From: Lentisphaerota bacterium
GTDB lineage: Bacteria; Verrucomicrobiota; Kiritimatiellia; UBA8416; VGWI01
Length of the DNA stretch: 45,136 nucleotides
Reading direction: 5' to 3'
Assembly (NCBI GenBank): GCA_016873655.1
Contig: VGWI01000013.1
Span: forward strand, 1 to 45,136
Part shown: positions 16,470 through 26,174 of the stretch, one piece after another
How positions within the stretch are numbered: the first letter of the stretch is position 1
Layout of the letters: every line of letters starts with the position of its first letter
Translations under genes and position numbers: made by a program
Notes under the pieces: generated by a model
The model's input: only the letters and a program-made list of their open reading frames with translations
Database searches by the model: none
Told to the model about the DNA's origin: nothing

Positions 16470-17009
16470 GTGCTAAGCCTCAAGAACACGGTGTTTGTCC
16501 TCGTTGACGCGCAGACGAGCCTGTTTTCGGCGATGCCGGACAAAGAGGCCTTGCTCCGCAATCTGGAGCGGCTTGTGCAGGGCATGCAGACCCTTGAGGT
16601 GCCGCTCATATTGCTCGAGCAGACGCCGGACAAGATAGGGCGCACGCTGCCCGAGCTCCGCAGGTTTCTCGGGGCGCTGGAGCCGGTGCAGAAGGAATGC
16701 TTCAGCTGCTGCGGCAGCGAGGAGTTCATGTCCGCGCTGAAGGCGACAGGCCGCCGGCAGGTTGTCATCGCGGGCATCGAGACGCACGTATGCGTGTACC
16801 AGACGGCGACCGATCTTGCGCACGGCGGCTACGATGTGGAAGTCGTCGCAGATGCTGTTTCATCGCGCAGCCCGCAGAACAGGGAACTTGCGCTGGCAAG
16901 GATGCGCCAGTCCGGTTGCGGGCTGACGAGCGTGGAAATGGTGCTGTTCGAACTGATGCGCACCTCGGCGCATCCTGCATTCCGCGATGTTCTGCGGATC
17001 GTGAAATAG
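16470..17009 (+). CDS. isochorismatase-family cysteine hydrolase
   Basis: 179 residues. The catalytic triad of the family is complete: Asp13 in LVDAQ, Lys75 in VQKECFS and Cys108 in GIETHVCVYQT, with the cis-peptide preceding the Cys block. Small members of this type are amidases or hydrolases of uncertain substrate (YcaC-like), not necessarily acting on isochorismate. GTG codons occur at 16464 and 16470; the second is chosen because AAAAGGGG then sits at a usable distance. It follows the sorbose-phosphate-reductase-like gene by about 20 nt and is in line with the polyol cassette. Confidence 0.85.
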   Translation: MLSLKNTVFVLVDAQTSLFSAMPDKEALLRNLERLVQGMQTLEVPLILLEQTPDKIGRTLPELRRFLGALEPVQKECFSCCGSEEFMSALKATGRRQVVIAGIETHVCVYQTATDLAHGGYDVEVVADAVSSRSPQNRELALARMRQSGCGLTSVEMVLFELMRTSAHPAFRDVLRIVK

Positions 17010-17043
17010 CGGCCGGATGCGGGCGCACGGAAGGAAGGCCCCA

Positions 17044-17295
17044 ATGAAGGCCATAATGGTGATGTTTGACTCCCTGAACCGGCACATGCTTCCGCCCTGC
17101 GGGTGGAACCGGGTGCATGCGCCGAATTTCACGCGGCTGGCGTCGAGGTCGGTCACGTTCGACAACTCGTATGCCGGCAGCATGCCGTGCATGCCGGCGT
17201 GCCGCGAGATGCACACAGGGCGCTACAACTTCCTGCACAGGAGCTGGGGGCCGCTCGAGCCGTTCGAGCGGCTCGGGCTTGCCGGGAACGAATGA
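17044..17295 (+). pseudogene. truncated sulfatase N-terminus
   Basis: 83 codons. The first 70 or so match the N-terminus of a type I sulfatase (VMFDSLNRHMLP, APNFTRLA, then MHTGRYNFLHRSWGPLEPF). The active-site signature C-x-P-x-R reads CMPAC followed by RE: the Arg two residues after the Pro is Cys, one CGC-to-TGC change from CMPAR. After EPFE the sulfatase likeness ends and eight residues later a stop occurs, whereas intact enzymes are around 450-550 residues. The TGA overlaps the ATG of the next gene (ATGA), as if a large internal deletion kept the original 3' end. Probably inactive, though its frame and operon position are preserved. Confidence 0.75.
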
Positions 17296-18245
17296 AGGAT
17301 GGCCGACAGGGCGGGGCGGCAGTCCCGCAGCGGGTTGTGATAGTCGGCCCCGGCGCCATCGGGTGCCGGCTTGCCGCGCACCTCTCGGCGGCGGGGCGCG
17401 ATGTCTGTCTTCTTGACCGCGACGAGGGCCGTGCTGCCGTCTTGAGGCGGGATGGTGTGGTTTCGGGCGAAGGCGCCGGGCAGGCGCGCGGGTTTCCCCG
17501 TATCGAGGTGGACCCGCGTGCTGCCGGTCCGGCCGGCTGCGTGGTTGTGTGCGTCAAGGCGTACGACACGCCGGCTGCCGCGCCGGGCGCCGTTGCCGCA
17601 TGTGCGCCCGGCGGGGTGATTGTCTCGCTCCAGAACGGGGCAGGCAATGCGGAGGCGCTTGCCGGGGCCGCGGGCGCGGCGGACAGGATCGTCTGCGCAG
17701 TGACCGGCGCGGGCGCGTTGCTCACGGCGCCGGGACGGGTGACGCCGTTCGCCCCGTTCAGGATCGAGGCGGCTCCGCTTGTGCCGGGCTCGGACGCGGC
17801 AGTCAGGGCTTCGGTGATGCTCGAGTGCGCCGGCGTGGACTTCGCGGTGAGCCCGGACGCTGCGACTCTACTGTGGGGCAAACTCGTCGTCAGCGCCGCC
17901 ATAAACGCCTTGACAGCAATCGAGCGAATCCGCAACGGTGAACTCCTTTCGCGTCCTGAAGCGAGGGCCGCCGCGTTCGCCGCGGCGTGGGAAGCCGGGG
18001 CGGTTGCGCGTGCCGCCGGAGTCCGGCTCCCCTATGGAGACGAAGCCGCTGAGGTCGAGCGTGTTTGCGCGGCTACTGTCGGGAACAGGTCTTCGATGCT
18101 TTGCGATGTCGAGGCGGGGCGCAGGACCGAGATCGGCGAAATAAACGGCTTCGTGGTCCGCGAGGGACGCAGGCTTGGTGTTGCCGTTCCGGCGAACGAA
18201 ATGCTGCTTCGGGAAATCGGAAGGCTTGTGGAGGCAAGGCCGTGA
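17292..18245 (+). CDS. 2-dehydropantoate 2-reductase family protein (ApbA/PanE)
   Basis: 317 residues. NADPH-binding Rossmann motif [10 protein letters not shown] (19-28). Family blocks CVKAYDT (87-93) and SLQNGAGN (112-119) are present, as is the C-terminal catalytic region with Lys197 in [14 protein letters not shown] and the [11 protein letters not shown] block. Classic PanE reduces ketopantoate to pantoate for coenzyme A, but many homologues reduce other 2-keto acids, so the symbol is withheld. The start at 17292 overlaps the stop of the sulfatase remnant, and its TGA overlaps the GTG of fhs (GTGA). Ketopantoate is made by PanB from methylene-THF, which fits the folate genes downstream, but no panB is visible. 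Confidence 0.8.
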   Translation: MKDGRQGGAAVPQRVVIVGPGAIGCRLAAHLSAAGRDVCLLDRDEGRAAVLRRDGVVSGEGAGQARGFPRIEVDPRAAGPAGCVVVCVKAYDTPAAAPGAVAACAPGGVIVSLQNGAGNAEALAGAAGAADRIVCAVTGAGALLTAPGRVTPFAPFRIEAAPLVPGSDAAVRASVMLECAGVDFAVSPDAATLLWGKLVVSAAINALTAIERIRNGELLSRPEARAAAFAAAWEAGAVARAAGVRLPYGDEAAEVERVCAATVGNRSSMLCDVEAGRRTEIGEINGFVVREGRRLGVAVPANEMLLREIGRLVEARP

Positions 18246-20005
18246 AGCTTGATCCGCGCGTGCTGAAGGGCTGGCAGATAGCCGAGGCGCTTGAAGCGCG
18301 AATGAAGCCTTTGTCCGTTCTTGCCGGGGAAACGGGGCTGAGCGGGGATGAGCTGATCCCGATGGGCCGGCGTGTGGGGAAGGTTGACTACGCGCGCGCG
18401 ATGGCGCGTCTGCCGGACAAGCCCGACACCCGCTACGTGGATGTCACGGCGATTACTCCGACGCCGCTGGGCGAGGGCAAGACCACGACGACGCTGGGGC
18501 TGGTTCAGGGCCTCGGCAGGCTTGGGCGCCGGGTCATCGGGACGATCCGCCAGCCGAGCGGCGGGCCCACGTTCAACATCAAGGGGTCGGCGGCCGGCGG
18601 CGGGCTCTCGCAGTGTCTGCCGATGACGGAGTTCTCGATCCGGCTGACCGGCGACATAGACTCGATCACGAACGCCCACAACCTTGCGATGGTGGCGCTC
18701 ACCGCCCGCATGCAGCATGAGTTCAACTACGACGACGAGCGGCTGGCGCGCAGCGGGTTGAGACGGCTCGACATAGATCCGGGGCGCGTGCAGATGAAGT
18801 GGGCGGTGGATTTCTCGGCACAGGCGTTGCGGAACATCACGATCGGCAAGGGCGGGAAGATGGACGGATTCCGGATGGATTCCGGGTTCCAGATAAGCGT
18901 TTCAAGCGAGCTGATGGCGATTCTCGCCGTTGCCCGCGACCTGCGCGACCTGCGCGAGCGGATCGGGCGCATAGTCGTGGCGTACAGCAAGTCCGGGGCG
19001 GAAGTGACTGCCGGCGATCTCGAAGTCGCCGGCGCGATGACCGCGTGGCTGGTCGAGGCGATAAACCCGAATCTGCTGCAGACTTCGGAAGGGCAGCCTG
19101 TTCTCGTACACGCCGGCCCGTTCGCCAACATGGCGATAGGGCAGAGCTCCGTGATCGCGGACCGCCTCGCATGCAGGCTTGCGGACTACGTGGTCACTGA
19201 AAGCGGGTTTGGCGCGGACATAGGTTTCGAGAAATTCTGGAACCTCAAGTGCAGGTATTCGGGGCTGAAGCCTGACGCAGCGGTGGTGGTTGCCACCGTG
19301 CGCGCGCTCAAGATGCACGGAGGCGGGCCCGCGGTGCACCCGGGCGCGCAGCTTGACAAGGCGTACACGAGCGGCAACCCTTCGCTGGTCGAAGCCGGCT
19401 GCGCCAACTTGCTGGCGCACATCGCGATCGTGAAACGCAGCGGACTCAAGCCGGTTGTGTGCCTGAACCAATTCCATACGGACACGGATGACGAAGTCGC
19501 TGTGGTGCGGAAGGCGGCAGAGGGGGCAGGCGCCGACTTCGCCTGTTCAGATCACTGGCTGAAGGGCGGCGAAGGCGCGGTCGAGCTGGCCGAGTGTGTC
19601 GAGGGCGCATGCAGGGCGGGGGGCGACTTCAAGCCGCTGTTTGCGGACGGAACCCCGCTGAGAAAGCGGATAGAAACGATTGCGCGCGAGTTATACGGGG
19701 CTGACGGCGTGACCTATTCCGATGAGGCAGCGGCGAAGGCGGCGCAGATAGAGGCCGACCCGGCCGCGCGTGACATGGGAACCTGCATGGTCAAGACGCA
19801 CCTCAGCCTGTCACACGATCCGGACAGGAAGGGGAGGCCGACCGGGTGGGAACTGCCGGTGAGCGACATACTGGTCTATAAGGGCGCCGGTTTTGTCGTT
19901 CCGGTTGCCGGCGCGATCAAGCTGATGCCGGGCACGTCGTCGGATCCGGCGTTCAGGCGGATTGACGTGGATACCGGGACCGGCAAGGTGACGGGGCTGT
20001 TCTAA
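18242..20005 (+). CDS. fhs: formate--tetrahydrofolate ligase
   Basis: 587 residues, longer than the usual 555-560. Makes 10-formyl-THF from formate, ATP and THF in the cytoplasm. Seen: the N-terminal [13 protein letters not shown]-loop (about 72-83), the family signature region around [12 protein letters not shown] and [13 protein letters not shown], and the [14 protein letters not shown] block. The GTG start at 18242 gives the GTGA overlap with the PanE-like gene and a family-typical start; an earlier in-frame start lies deep inside that gene. Followed 16 nt later by folD and then by AICAR transformylase, so the product is used by immediate neighbours. This enzyme also serves the methyl branch of the Wood-Ljungdahl pathway, but nothing else of that pathway is here. 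Confidence 0.96.
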   Translation: MKLDPRVLKGWQIAEALEARMKPLSVLAGETGLSGDELIPMGRRVGKVDYARAMARLPDKPDTRYVDVTAITPTPLGEGKTTTTLGLVQGLGRLGRRVIGTIRQPSGGPTFNIKGSAAGGGLSQCLPMTEFSIRLTGDIDSITNAHNLAMVALTARMQHEFNYDDERLARSGLRRLDIDPGRVQMKWAVDFSAQALRNITIGKGGKMDGFRMDSGFQISVSSELMAILAVARDLRDLRERIGRIVVAYSKSGAEVTAGDLEVAGAMTAWLVEAINPNLLQTSEGQPVLVHAGPFANMAIGQSSVIADRLACRLADYVVTESGFGADIGFEKFWNLKCRYSGLKPDAAVVVATVRALKMHGGGPAVHPGAQLDKAYTSGNPSLVEAGCANLLAHIAIVKRSGLKPVVCLNQFHTDTDDEVAVVRKAAEGAGADFACSDHWLKGGEGAVELAECVEGACRAGGDFKPLFADGTPLRKRIETIARELYGADGVTYSDEAAAKAAQIEADPAARDMGTCMVKTHLSLSHDPDRKGRPTGWELPVSDILVYKGAGFVVPVAGAIKLMPGTSSDPAFRRIDVDTGTGKVTGLF

Positions 20006-20021
20006 GCGGGGAGAACGGGAA

Positions 20022-20906
20022 ATGAGCGCGAAGCTGATGGACGGGAAGGCGCTGGCGGCGGAGATGCGCGCCGAGCTGCGTGCGGAAGTGGAGCGGTTGG
20101 CCGCGACCGGCGTCGCGCCAGGGCTTGCCGTGGTGCTTGTCGGGAAGGACCCGGCTTCGCAGTCCTATGTTTCGGCGAAGGAACGCGCCTGCGCCGAGAT
20201 CGGGGTCAGATCATTCGATCACAGGCTTCCGGCGGAGACGACGCAGGACCGGCTCATGGGGCTGGTGCGCGAGTTGAACGCCGACCCGAAGGTGCACGGG
20301 ATACTCGTCCAGCTCCCGTTGCCGAAGCACATCAACGAAGACGATGTTCTGCTTGCGATCGATCCGGCGAAGGACGTGGACGGGTTCCACCCGGTGAATG
20401 TCGGGCGCATGCTGATCGGCCACAAGGCCTACCTGCCCTGCACTCCGCACGGCGTGGTGCAGATGCTGGTGCGGCACGGCGTAAGGACCGACGGCGCGCA
20501 CGTTGTGATCGTGGGCCGGAGCAACATCGTGGGCAAGCCGCTTGCCGTGCTGATGATGCAGAAGCGGGAAGGCGGCAACGCGACCGTGACCGTGTGCCAT
20601 ACCAGGACGCGCGACCTCGCCTCCCACACTCGCCGCGCGGACATCATCGTTGCGGCCGCGGGCAGGCCGAACACCATCACCGCCGAGATGGTCAAGGACG
20701 GCGCGGTGGTTGTGGATGTCGGCGTGAACCGAGTTGAGGATGCTTCGAAGAAGAGCGGGTTCCGGCTGGTCGGCGACGTCGACTTCGAAGCCGTGAAGCA
20801 CAAGGCCTCTCTCATTACGCCCGTGCCGGGCGGGGTGGGGCCCATGACGATTACCATGCTGCTGGCCAGCACCGTCGAAGCCGCGAAGTTGTCTTCGGGC
20901 ACCTGA
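20022..20906 (+). CDS. folD: bifunctional methylene-THF dehydrogenase / methenyl-THF cyclohydrolase
   Basis: 294 residues, normal for FolD. Catalyses NADP-linked oxidation of 5,10-methylene-THF and hydrolysis of the methenyl product to 10-formyl-THF. Catalytic Tyr49 and Lys53 in YVSAK are present, with [22 protein letters not shown], the cofactor site [12 protein letters not shown] and the C-terminal [11 protein letters not shown] block. It starts 16 nt after fhs and ends 16 nt before the AICAR transformylase gene. Together these link formate, methylene-THF and purine formylation. Confidence 0.97.
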   Translation: MSAKLMDGKALAAEMRAELRAEVERLAATGVAPGLAVVLVGKDPASQSYVSAKERACAEIGVRSFDHRLPAETTQDRLMGLVRELNADPKVHGILVQLPLPKHINEDDVLLAIDPAKDVDGFHPVNVGRMLIGHKAYLPCTPHGVVQMLVRHGVRTDGAHVVIVGRSNIVGKPLAVLMMQKREGGNATVTVCHTRTRDLASHTRRADIIVAAAGRPNTITAEMVKDGAVVVDVGVNRVEDASKKSGFRLVGDVDFEAVKHKASLITPVPGGVGPMTITMLLASTVEAAKLSSGT

Positions 20907-20922
20907 GAGAGGAGGAAGAGAG

Positions 20923-22173
20923 ATGGCGCGAGACCTCAAGAGCGACTACAAGACGATCATGGACGACCATTTTCCGCCGCGGATGGAGATCCACTTCGTG
21001 GACGGCGGCGACCGGCGGGTACTCTGCTACGAGAAGGCGACGTGGCGGATTGACGGGGTCGAAAAGGGTCTGCGGTACGGGGAGAATCCCGGCCAGGAAG
21101 CCGCGATGTACAGGCTCATGAACGGCAACCTCGTCCTGGGTGACGTGGAATGCATACAGCCGGGCCGCGCGCTGGCTTCTGATGTTGAGCTCCTGCAGTC
21201 GGGCAAGCATCCGGGCAAGACAAACATCACGGACGTGGACAATGCCCTGAACATACTGCGCTACCTGATGGATTCCCCGTGCGCGATCATCGTGAAGCAC
21301 AACAACCCGTGCGGTGTGGCGAAGGGCCGCACGCTGGCCGAGGCCTACACGCGCGCGAACATGGCCGATCGCGTTGCGGCGTTCGGGGGCGCGATCGCGT
21401 TGAACGGTGAAGTGGATGTTGAGACCGCCGAACTGATCAACGAGAACTACGCCGAGGTGGTTGCCGCGCCGGAATTCGCGCCGGGCGTCATGGATATCTT
21501 CGCGCGCAAGAAGAACCTGCGGGTCGTTCGCGTACGGAACATGGCCAGGCTGAAGGAGTACGACGGTGCGAAGTTCGTGGACCTCAAGTCGCTCATGGAC
21601 GGCGGCGTCATCGCCCAGACATCGTTTGTCCCCCTGGCGCGGCGCAAGGAGGATCTCCTTCCCGCGGCGGTCACTTACAAGGACAGGGAATACAGGGTCA
21701 GTCGCGCGCCGACTGAAGCAGAGTACGCCGACATGCTGTTCGGCTGGCTCGTGGAGGCGGGCGTAACGAGCAATTCTGTTCTGTACGTCAAGGACGGGGC
21801 GACGGTCGGGATCGGGACAGGGGAACAGGACCGTGTCGGCGTCGCGGAGATCGCGCGCGACAAGGCGTATCGCAAGCTTGCCGACCGCCTGTGCTGGGAG
21901 ACGCACGGGATTCCCTACAATGATCTCAAGGACACGGATGCGCGCGCGGAGATAGACCGGGATGTCGCGGCCCGGAACGGCGGGATCAGGGGGAGCTGCA
22001 TGGTGTCCGACGCGTTCTTTCCCTTCCGCGACGGCGTTGACGTGGGCATTCGCGAAGGCGTCACCGCGGTTATCCAGCCCGGCGGATCGCTGCGCGATCA
22101 CGAAGTCATCGAGGCCTGCAATGAGTCGAACGTGGCGATGGTGTTCACCGGCCAGCGCAGCTTCAGGCACTGA
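20923..22173 (+). CDS. purH: stand-alone AICAR formyltransferase (PurH transformylase domain only)
   Basis: 416 residues. Transfers formyl from 10-formyl-THF to AICAR, the penultimate step to IMP. Hallmarks: LRYGENPGQEA (50-60), catalytic Lys125-His126 in VKHNNPCG, FGGAIALN, GIGTGEQDRVG and the C-terminal VSDAFFPF and VIQPGGSLRD blocks. The first 200 residues of ordinary PurH, the IMP cyclohydrolase (MGS-like) domain, are missing; the protein instead has a short N-terminal segment, so another protein must close the ring. The start has GAGAGGAGGAAGAG before it. Following fhs and folD, it is the likely consumer of their product. The symbol is used for the transformylase domain only. Confidence 0.9.
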   Translation: MARDLKSDYKTIMDDHFPPRMEIHFVDGGDRRVLCYEKATWRIDGVEKGLRYGENPGQEAAMYRLMNGNLVLGDVECIQPGRALASDVELLQSGKHPGKTNITDVDNALNILRYLMDSPCAIIVKHNNPCGVAKGRTLAEAYTRANMADRVAAFGGAIALNGEVDVETAELINENYAEVVAAPEFAPGVMDIFARKKNLRVVRVRNMARLKEYDGAKFVDLKSLMDGGVIAQTSFVPLARRKEDLLPAAVTYKDREYRVSRAPTEAEYADMLFGWLVEAGVTSNSVLYVKDGATVGIGTGEQDRVGVAEIARDKAYRKLADRLCWETHGIPYNDLKDTDARAEIDRDVAARNGGIRGSCMVSDAFFPFRDGVDVGIREGVTAVIQPGGSLRDHEVIEACNESNVAMVFTGQRSFRH

Positions 22174-22191
22174 CGTCGCGGCGGTGTTGGC

Positions 22192-23556
22192 GTGACGGCT
22201 GCCGGCTCGAGATCGTCGGAGCTCCGCAAAGCGCTTCGGATCGTGACCGCCGGGGGTTGCCTTGCCATGGCGTATGCCACCGGCGTCTCTTCCGCGCCGA
22301 CGACCGAGTTCTTCAGGCACATAGGCGCGGGCGAGTTCGAATTCGGTCTCCTTGGCGGGCTTCCGCTCGTGATGATCTCCCTTCAGTTCGCGGGCGCCAT
22401 CGCGGCGGGGAGGCTCAGGCGGCGCAAAAAGCTCTTCATGGTATCGCATATCGCCAGCAGGCTGGCGTACCTGCCGATCGCGTTTATTCCGCTTCTTTTT
22501 CCCGGCGCGCGCCTGGCATTCACGCTGCCGTTGATGATCGGGCTGGTGGCGTTGAGTTCGGCAATGACCAACCTTGGCTCGCCGAGCTGGTTCTCGTGGA
22601 TGGCGGACCTCATTCCGCGCAGGGTGCTGAATCACTACTGGGGTGTCAGGCAGCGCTGGATGTTCGCCGTCTGGACGGCCGCCAGCCTGATCATCACCTT
22701 CCTCACGCTTGCCTGGGGGCCGCCTGTGACGGTTCTGTTCCCGGTGCTCGTCACAGTGGCGGTTGCCCTGGGCGTGATGGACATACTCCTGTTCGCGAAG
22801 GTGAAGGAGCCGGAGAACCTGACGACCGGATCGCGGGAGAGCCTTGATGTTCTGATCGAGCCTTTCAGGCACCGGGAGTACAGGAGCTTCCTCATTGCCT
22901 CCGCGGCGGAGACCGCGGCGATCATGATGGCCGCGTCATTCATGCAGATCTACGTGCTGAAGGAACTCGGGCTGCCCCTGTGGCAGGTGACGCTTATCTG
23001 GTGCATGTACGGCGTAGGCAACGCCATTGCCTCGCCGATGTGGGGCAGGCTGGCGGACAGGCACGGGCACAAGCCCATAATGGTCGTATGCATGGCCTTC
23101 AAGCCGATTGCCGCGGCGGTGTTTGCGGTGATCACAAAGGAATCCGCGCTGTGGGTGCTGCCCGTGTTCTTTCTGCTCGATTCCTCCTGGAACGCGGGGA
23201 TCTCCGTGGCCAGGAACGGATACATGCTGAAGATCGCCCCGCGCGAGAACAGGTCCATGTTCGTTGCCGCGATAACCGGCATCACGGGAATAACGGCCGG
23301 GCTGGCCACGATAGCGGGAGGCTGGTTCCTCAAGACCGCGCACGGCTTGACCTTCGCGCTGGTCGGGCATGACTGGAGCGGGTACCAGATACTGTTTCTC
23401 TCAAGCGCCTTGCTCCGCGTGCTGTGCCTGTTTCTTACGGTATCCGTCCGTGAGCCGAAAAGCTCTCCGCCGGTCCATCTTGTGCAGGACATGGCGGACA
23501 TGCTCACTTCCCGGTTGGCGAAGTTCCCGGTGGGTTTCTATCGGCGCTGGCGGTGA
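22192..23556 (+). CDS. MFS transporter, substrate unknown
   Basis: 454 residues with about 12 hydrophobic segments and a central cytoplasmic loop around residue 210. The between-helix loop GRLADRHGHKPIM (about 285-297) is the MFS signature motif in the second half; the matching loop of the first half, AGRLRRRKKLF, is partly kept. GTG start 18 nt after the AICAR transformylase stop, with only a weak ribosome site. Last gene of the 12717-23556 run, so it may import the substrate of that run or export a product. No specificity motif recognised. Confidence 0.83.
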   Translation: MTAAGSRSSELRKALRIVTAGGCLAMAYATGVSSAPTTEFFRHIGAGEFEFGLLGGLPLVMISLQFAGAIAAGRLRRRKKLFMVSHIASRLAYLPIAFIPLLFPGARLAFTLPLMIGLVALSSAMTNLGSPSWFSWMADLIPRRVLNHYWGVRQRWMFAVWTAASLIITFLTLAWGPPVTVLFPVLVTVAVALGVMDILLFAKVKEPENLTTGSRESLDVLIEPFRHREYRSFLIASAAETAAIMMAASFMQIYVLKELGLPLWQVTLIWCMYGVGNAIASPMWGRLADRHGHKPIMVVCMAFKPIAAAVFAVITKESALWVLPVFFLLDSSWNAGISVARNGYMLKIAPRENRSMFVAAITGITGITAGLATIAGGWFLKTAHGLTFALVGHDWSGYQILFLSSALLRVLCLFLTVSVREPKSSPPVHLVQDMADMLTSRLAKFPVGFYRRWR

Positions 23557-23598
23557 CCGCCGCGTTCCGTTCGCGGTTCCGTGGTCCATCCGGTCGCC

Positions 23599-23615
23599 AC
23601 GGCCGGGACGGCCGT
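23599..23615 (+). terminator. hairpin downstream of the folate/MFS operon
   Basis: A perfect 7-bp stem, ACGGCCG/CGGCCGT, with a GGA loop lies 42 nt after the MFS stop. There is no T-run. It could stabilise the mRNA 3' end or act as a weak terminator. Confidence 0.33.
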
Positions 23616-23762
23616 CTCCAGGGGGCCGCGCGAGGGCGTCATGCCCGACATCCCGTTCTTCCTCCCACCGGGCTTATTCCGCAAGAGCCGAAGGCCGGCA
23701 AGGCTCCTGTGGCGCCGATCCCACCCGCGGGCTTGTACGGGGGGCGCAGATTCCGATCGGGT

Positions 23763-23792
23763 TCGACATGGGGGAGGGGGCACGAGTAGACT
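23763..23792 (+). promoter_or_regulatory. promoter of the NERD-domain gene
   Basis: -35 TCGACA (23763-23768, 5 of 6), 18-bp spacer, -10 TAGACT (23787-23792). The start ATG at 23801 is 8 nt after the -10 box, which predicts a leaderless mRNA. Confidence 0.48.
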
Positions 23793-23800
23793 CGCCGGCC

Positions 23801-24529
23801 ATGACTGCGCCGTCGAGCGAGTATGCGAAGGTGTGGGGAAGCCCGGGTGAGCGGGCCCGTTTTACGGGCCTGACGCGCGCCGCGGCTCCGCTGTTTCTCG
23901 TGGTCGGGGTTGCCGGCTATCTTCTGCGCGCGGCGCTGCCGTGGCCGGGGCTTACGCCCGCGGCGACGGGGTTCCTTTTCCTGGCTCTCTCGGCGGCGGT
24001 CGTCTGGAGTCTGCCCTTTGCGCGCCGCCGGGTTGCATCCTATTTCAAGGGCGCGCGCGGTGAGGAATGGGTGGCGCACGAGCTGGCATTTCTGCCCGCC
24101 GACTGTTCCGTGTACCACGGCGTTCGGCTCTCGTCGGGCGGCAGGACTGCCGGCGATGCCGACCACGTGGCGGTAACGCCTTTCGCGGTGATCCTTGTGG
24201 AGACGAAGAACTGGAGCGGCCGGCTGGCGATAGACGGCGAGCGGGTTCTCTGTAACGGCGCCGAACCATCGAGACAGCCGGTTGCCCAGGCGCTGGAAGC
24301 GGCCCGGGAGCTGGAGCGGACCCTTGCGGGCAGGGGTTGCCGCGTGCAGGTGCGCCCCGTTGTCTGTTTCGCTTCCGGCAGGCTTCCTCAAGGGCCCGTC
24401 GAGGCCGGCGGGGCGACGCTCTGCGACGTGCGCGCGCTTGCTTCGGTGGTGAAGGGGTTCGGCGGGGTGTCGTTGCCGGAACTGGACCGCGGCGTTATCG
24501 AGTCGTGCCTGCAAAGTCTGGTTGAATGA
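23801..24529 (+). CDS. NERD (nuclease-related domain) membrane protein
   Basis: 242 residues. Two hydrophobic segments (about 25-45 and 50-68) anchor a cytoplasmic NERD domain. The domain opens with GARGEEWVAHELAFLP and has the PD-(D/E)xK-like core GDADHVAV, then VILVETKNWSG, with Asp, Glu and Lys in the expected places. NERD proteins are thought to process DNA or RNA, but few are characterised. An ATG 11 codons upstream (23768) with a purine-rich run is possible; 23801 is chosen because the promoter sits directly against it. The last codons contain the -35 box of atpB. Confidence 0.78.
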   Translation: MTAPSSEYAKVWGSPGERARFTGLTRAAAPLFLVVGVAGYLLRAALPWPGLTPAATGFLFLALSAAVVWSLPFARRRVASYFKGARGEEWVAHELAFLPADCSVYHGVRLSSGGRTAGDADHVAVTPFAVILVETKNWSGRLAIDGERVLCNGAEPSRQPVAQALEAARELERTLAGRGCRVQVRPVVCFASGRLPQGPVEAGGATLCDVRALASVVKGFGGVSLPELDRGVIESCLQSLVE

Positions 24530-24550
24530 GTCATTGCCCGCTGGTATCGT
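24522..24550 (+). promoter_or_regulatory. promoter of the atpBEFH operon
   Basis: -35 TTGAAT (24522-24527), 17-bp spacer, -10 TATCGT (24545-24550), then CGCCGC and ATG at 24557. The start codon falls where transcription should begin, so atpB is predicted to be leaderless. The -35 box overlaps the stop codon of the NERD gene. Confidence 0.58.
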
Positions 24551-24556
24551 CGCCGC

Positions 24557-25646
<1,090 letters not shown>

Positions 25647-25673
25647 CCTGTATCGCAACGGAGTCGAGCCAAC

Positions 25674-26174
25674 ATGGATGGCATGCATTTCGACGCCGGA
25701 CTGTTCGTCTGGACTCTCATCACCTTCGGCATCCTTTTCGGGCTCCTGGCGCGTTTTGCCCTTCGCCCGATCCGCAGGCTGATGCAGGAACGGGAGGATT
25801 CCATACGCTCCGCGCTTGACGGCGCCGCGAAGGCGCGTGACGAGGCGGAGAAGATGCGCGCCGAAAGCGAGGAGAGAATCGCCGCGGCGCGGGAGGACGT
25901 GAGGAAGATAATCGAGGACGGCGAGCGCATTGCCGCGAACATGAGGAAGGAAGCCGCCAGAGCCGCCGCCGGGGATGCCGCGCGTCTCGTCGAGGAGGCC
26001 AGGGCCGACATCGAGAAGGAAACCAGGCGCGGGCTTGACGAGCTGAAGGGGGTTGTCGCCAACCTGTCGCTGCGCGTGTCGCGGCAGATACTGCGCGACG
26101 AGCTGAGCCCTGAACGCCACGCGGAGCTGGCGGACCAGTTCATAGAACGGCTGAAGAAGACTCATGGAAACTAG
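25674..26174 (+). CDS. atpF: F-type ATP synthase subunit b
   Basis: 166 residues. A single N-terminal membrane helix (about 8-28) is followed by a long charged coiled-coil helix rich in Ala/Glu/Arg, the peripheral stalk of the synthase. The C-terminus is expected to bind subunit delta, whose gene follows with an 11-nt overlap. Sequence conservation of b subunits is low, so the call rests on architecture plus position between atpE and atpH. Confidence 0.93.
   Translation: MDGMHFDAGLFVWTLITFGILFGLLARFALRPIRRLMQEREDSIRSALDGAAKARDEAEKMRAESEERIAAAREDVRKIIEDGERIAANMRKEAARAAAGDAARLVEEARADIEKETRRGLDELKGVVANLSLRVSRQILRDELSPERHAELADQFIERLKKTHGN

Noticed and set aside
20851-22872. 673-codon open minus-strand frame
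   Set aside because: It runs opposite the AICAR transformylase and MFS genes, which have clear family motifs. Composition and lack of any motif mark it as a shadow.
23538-23783. Small minus-strand frame in the gap before the NERD gene
   Set aside because: Arg/Pro-rich, no ribosome site, no motif, and it overlaps the end of the MFS gene; treated as non-coding.
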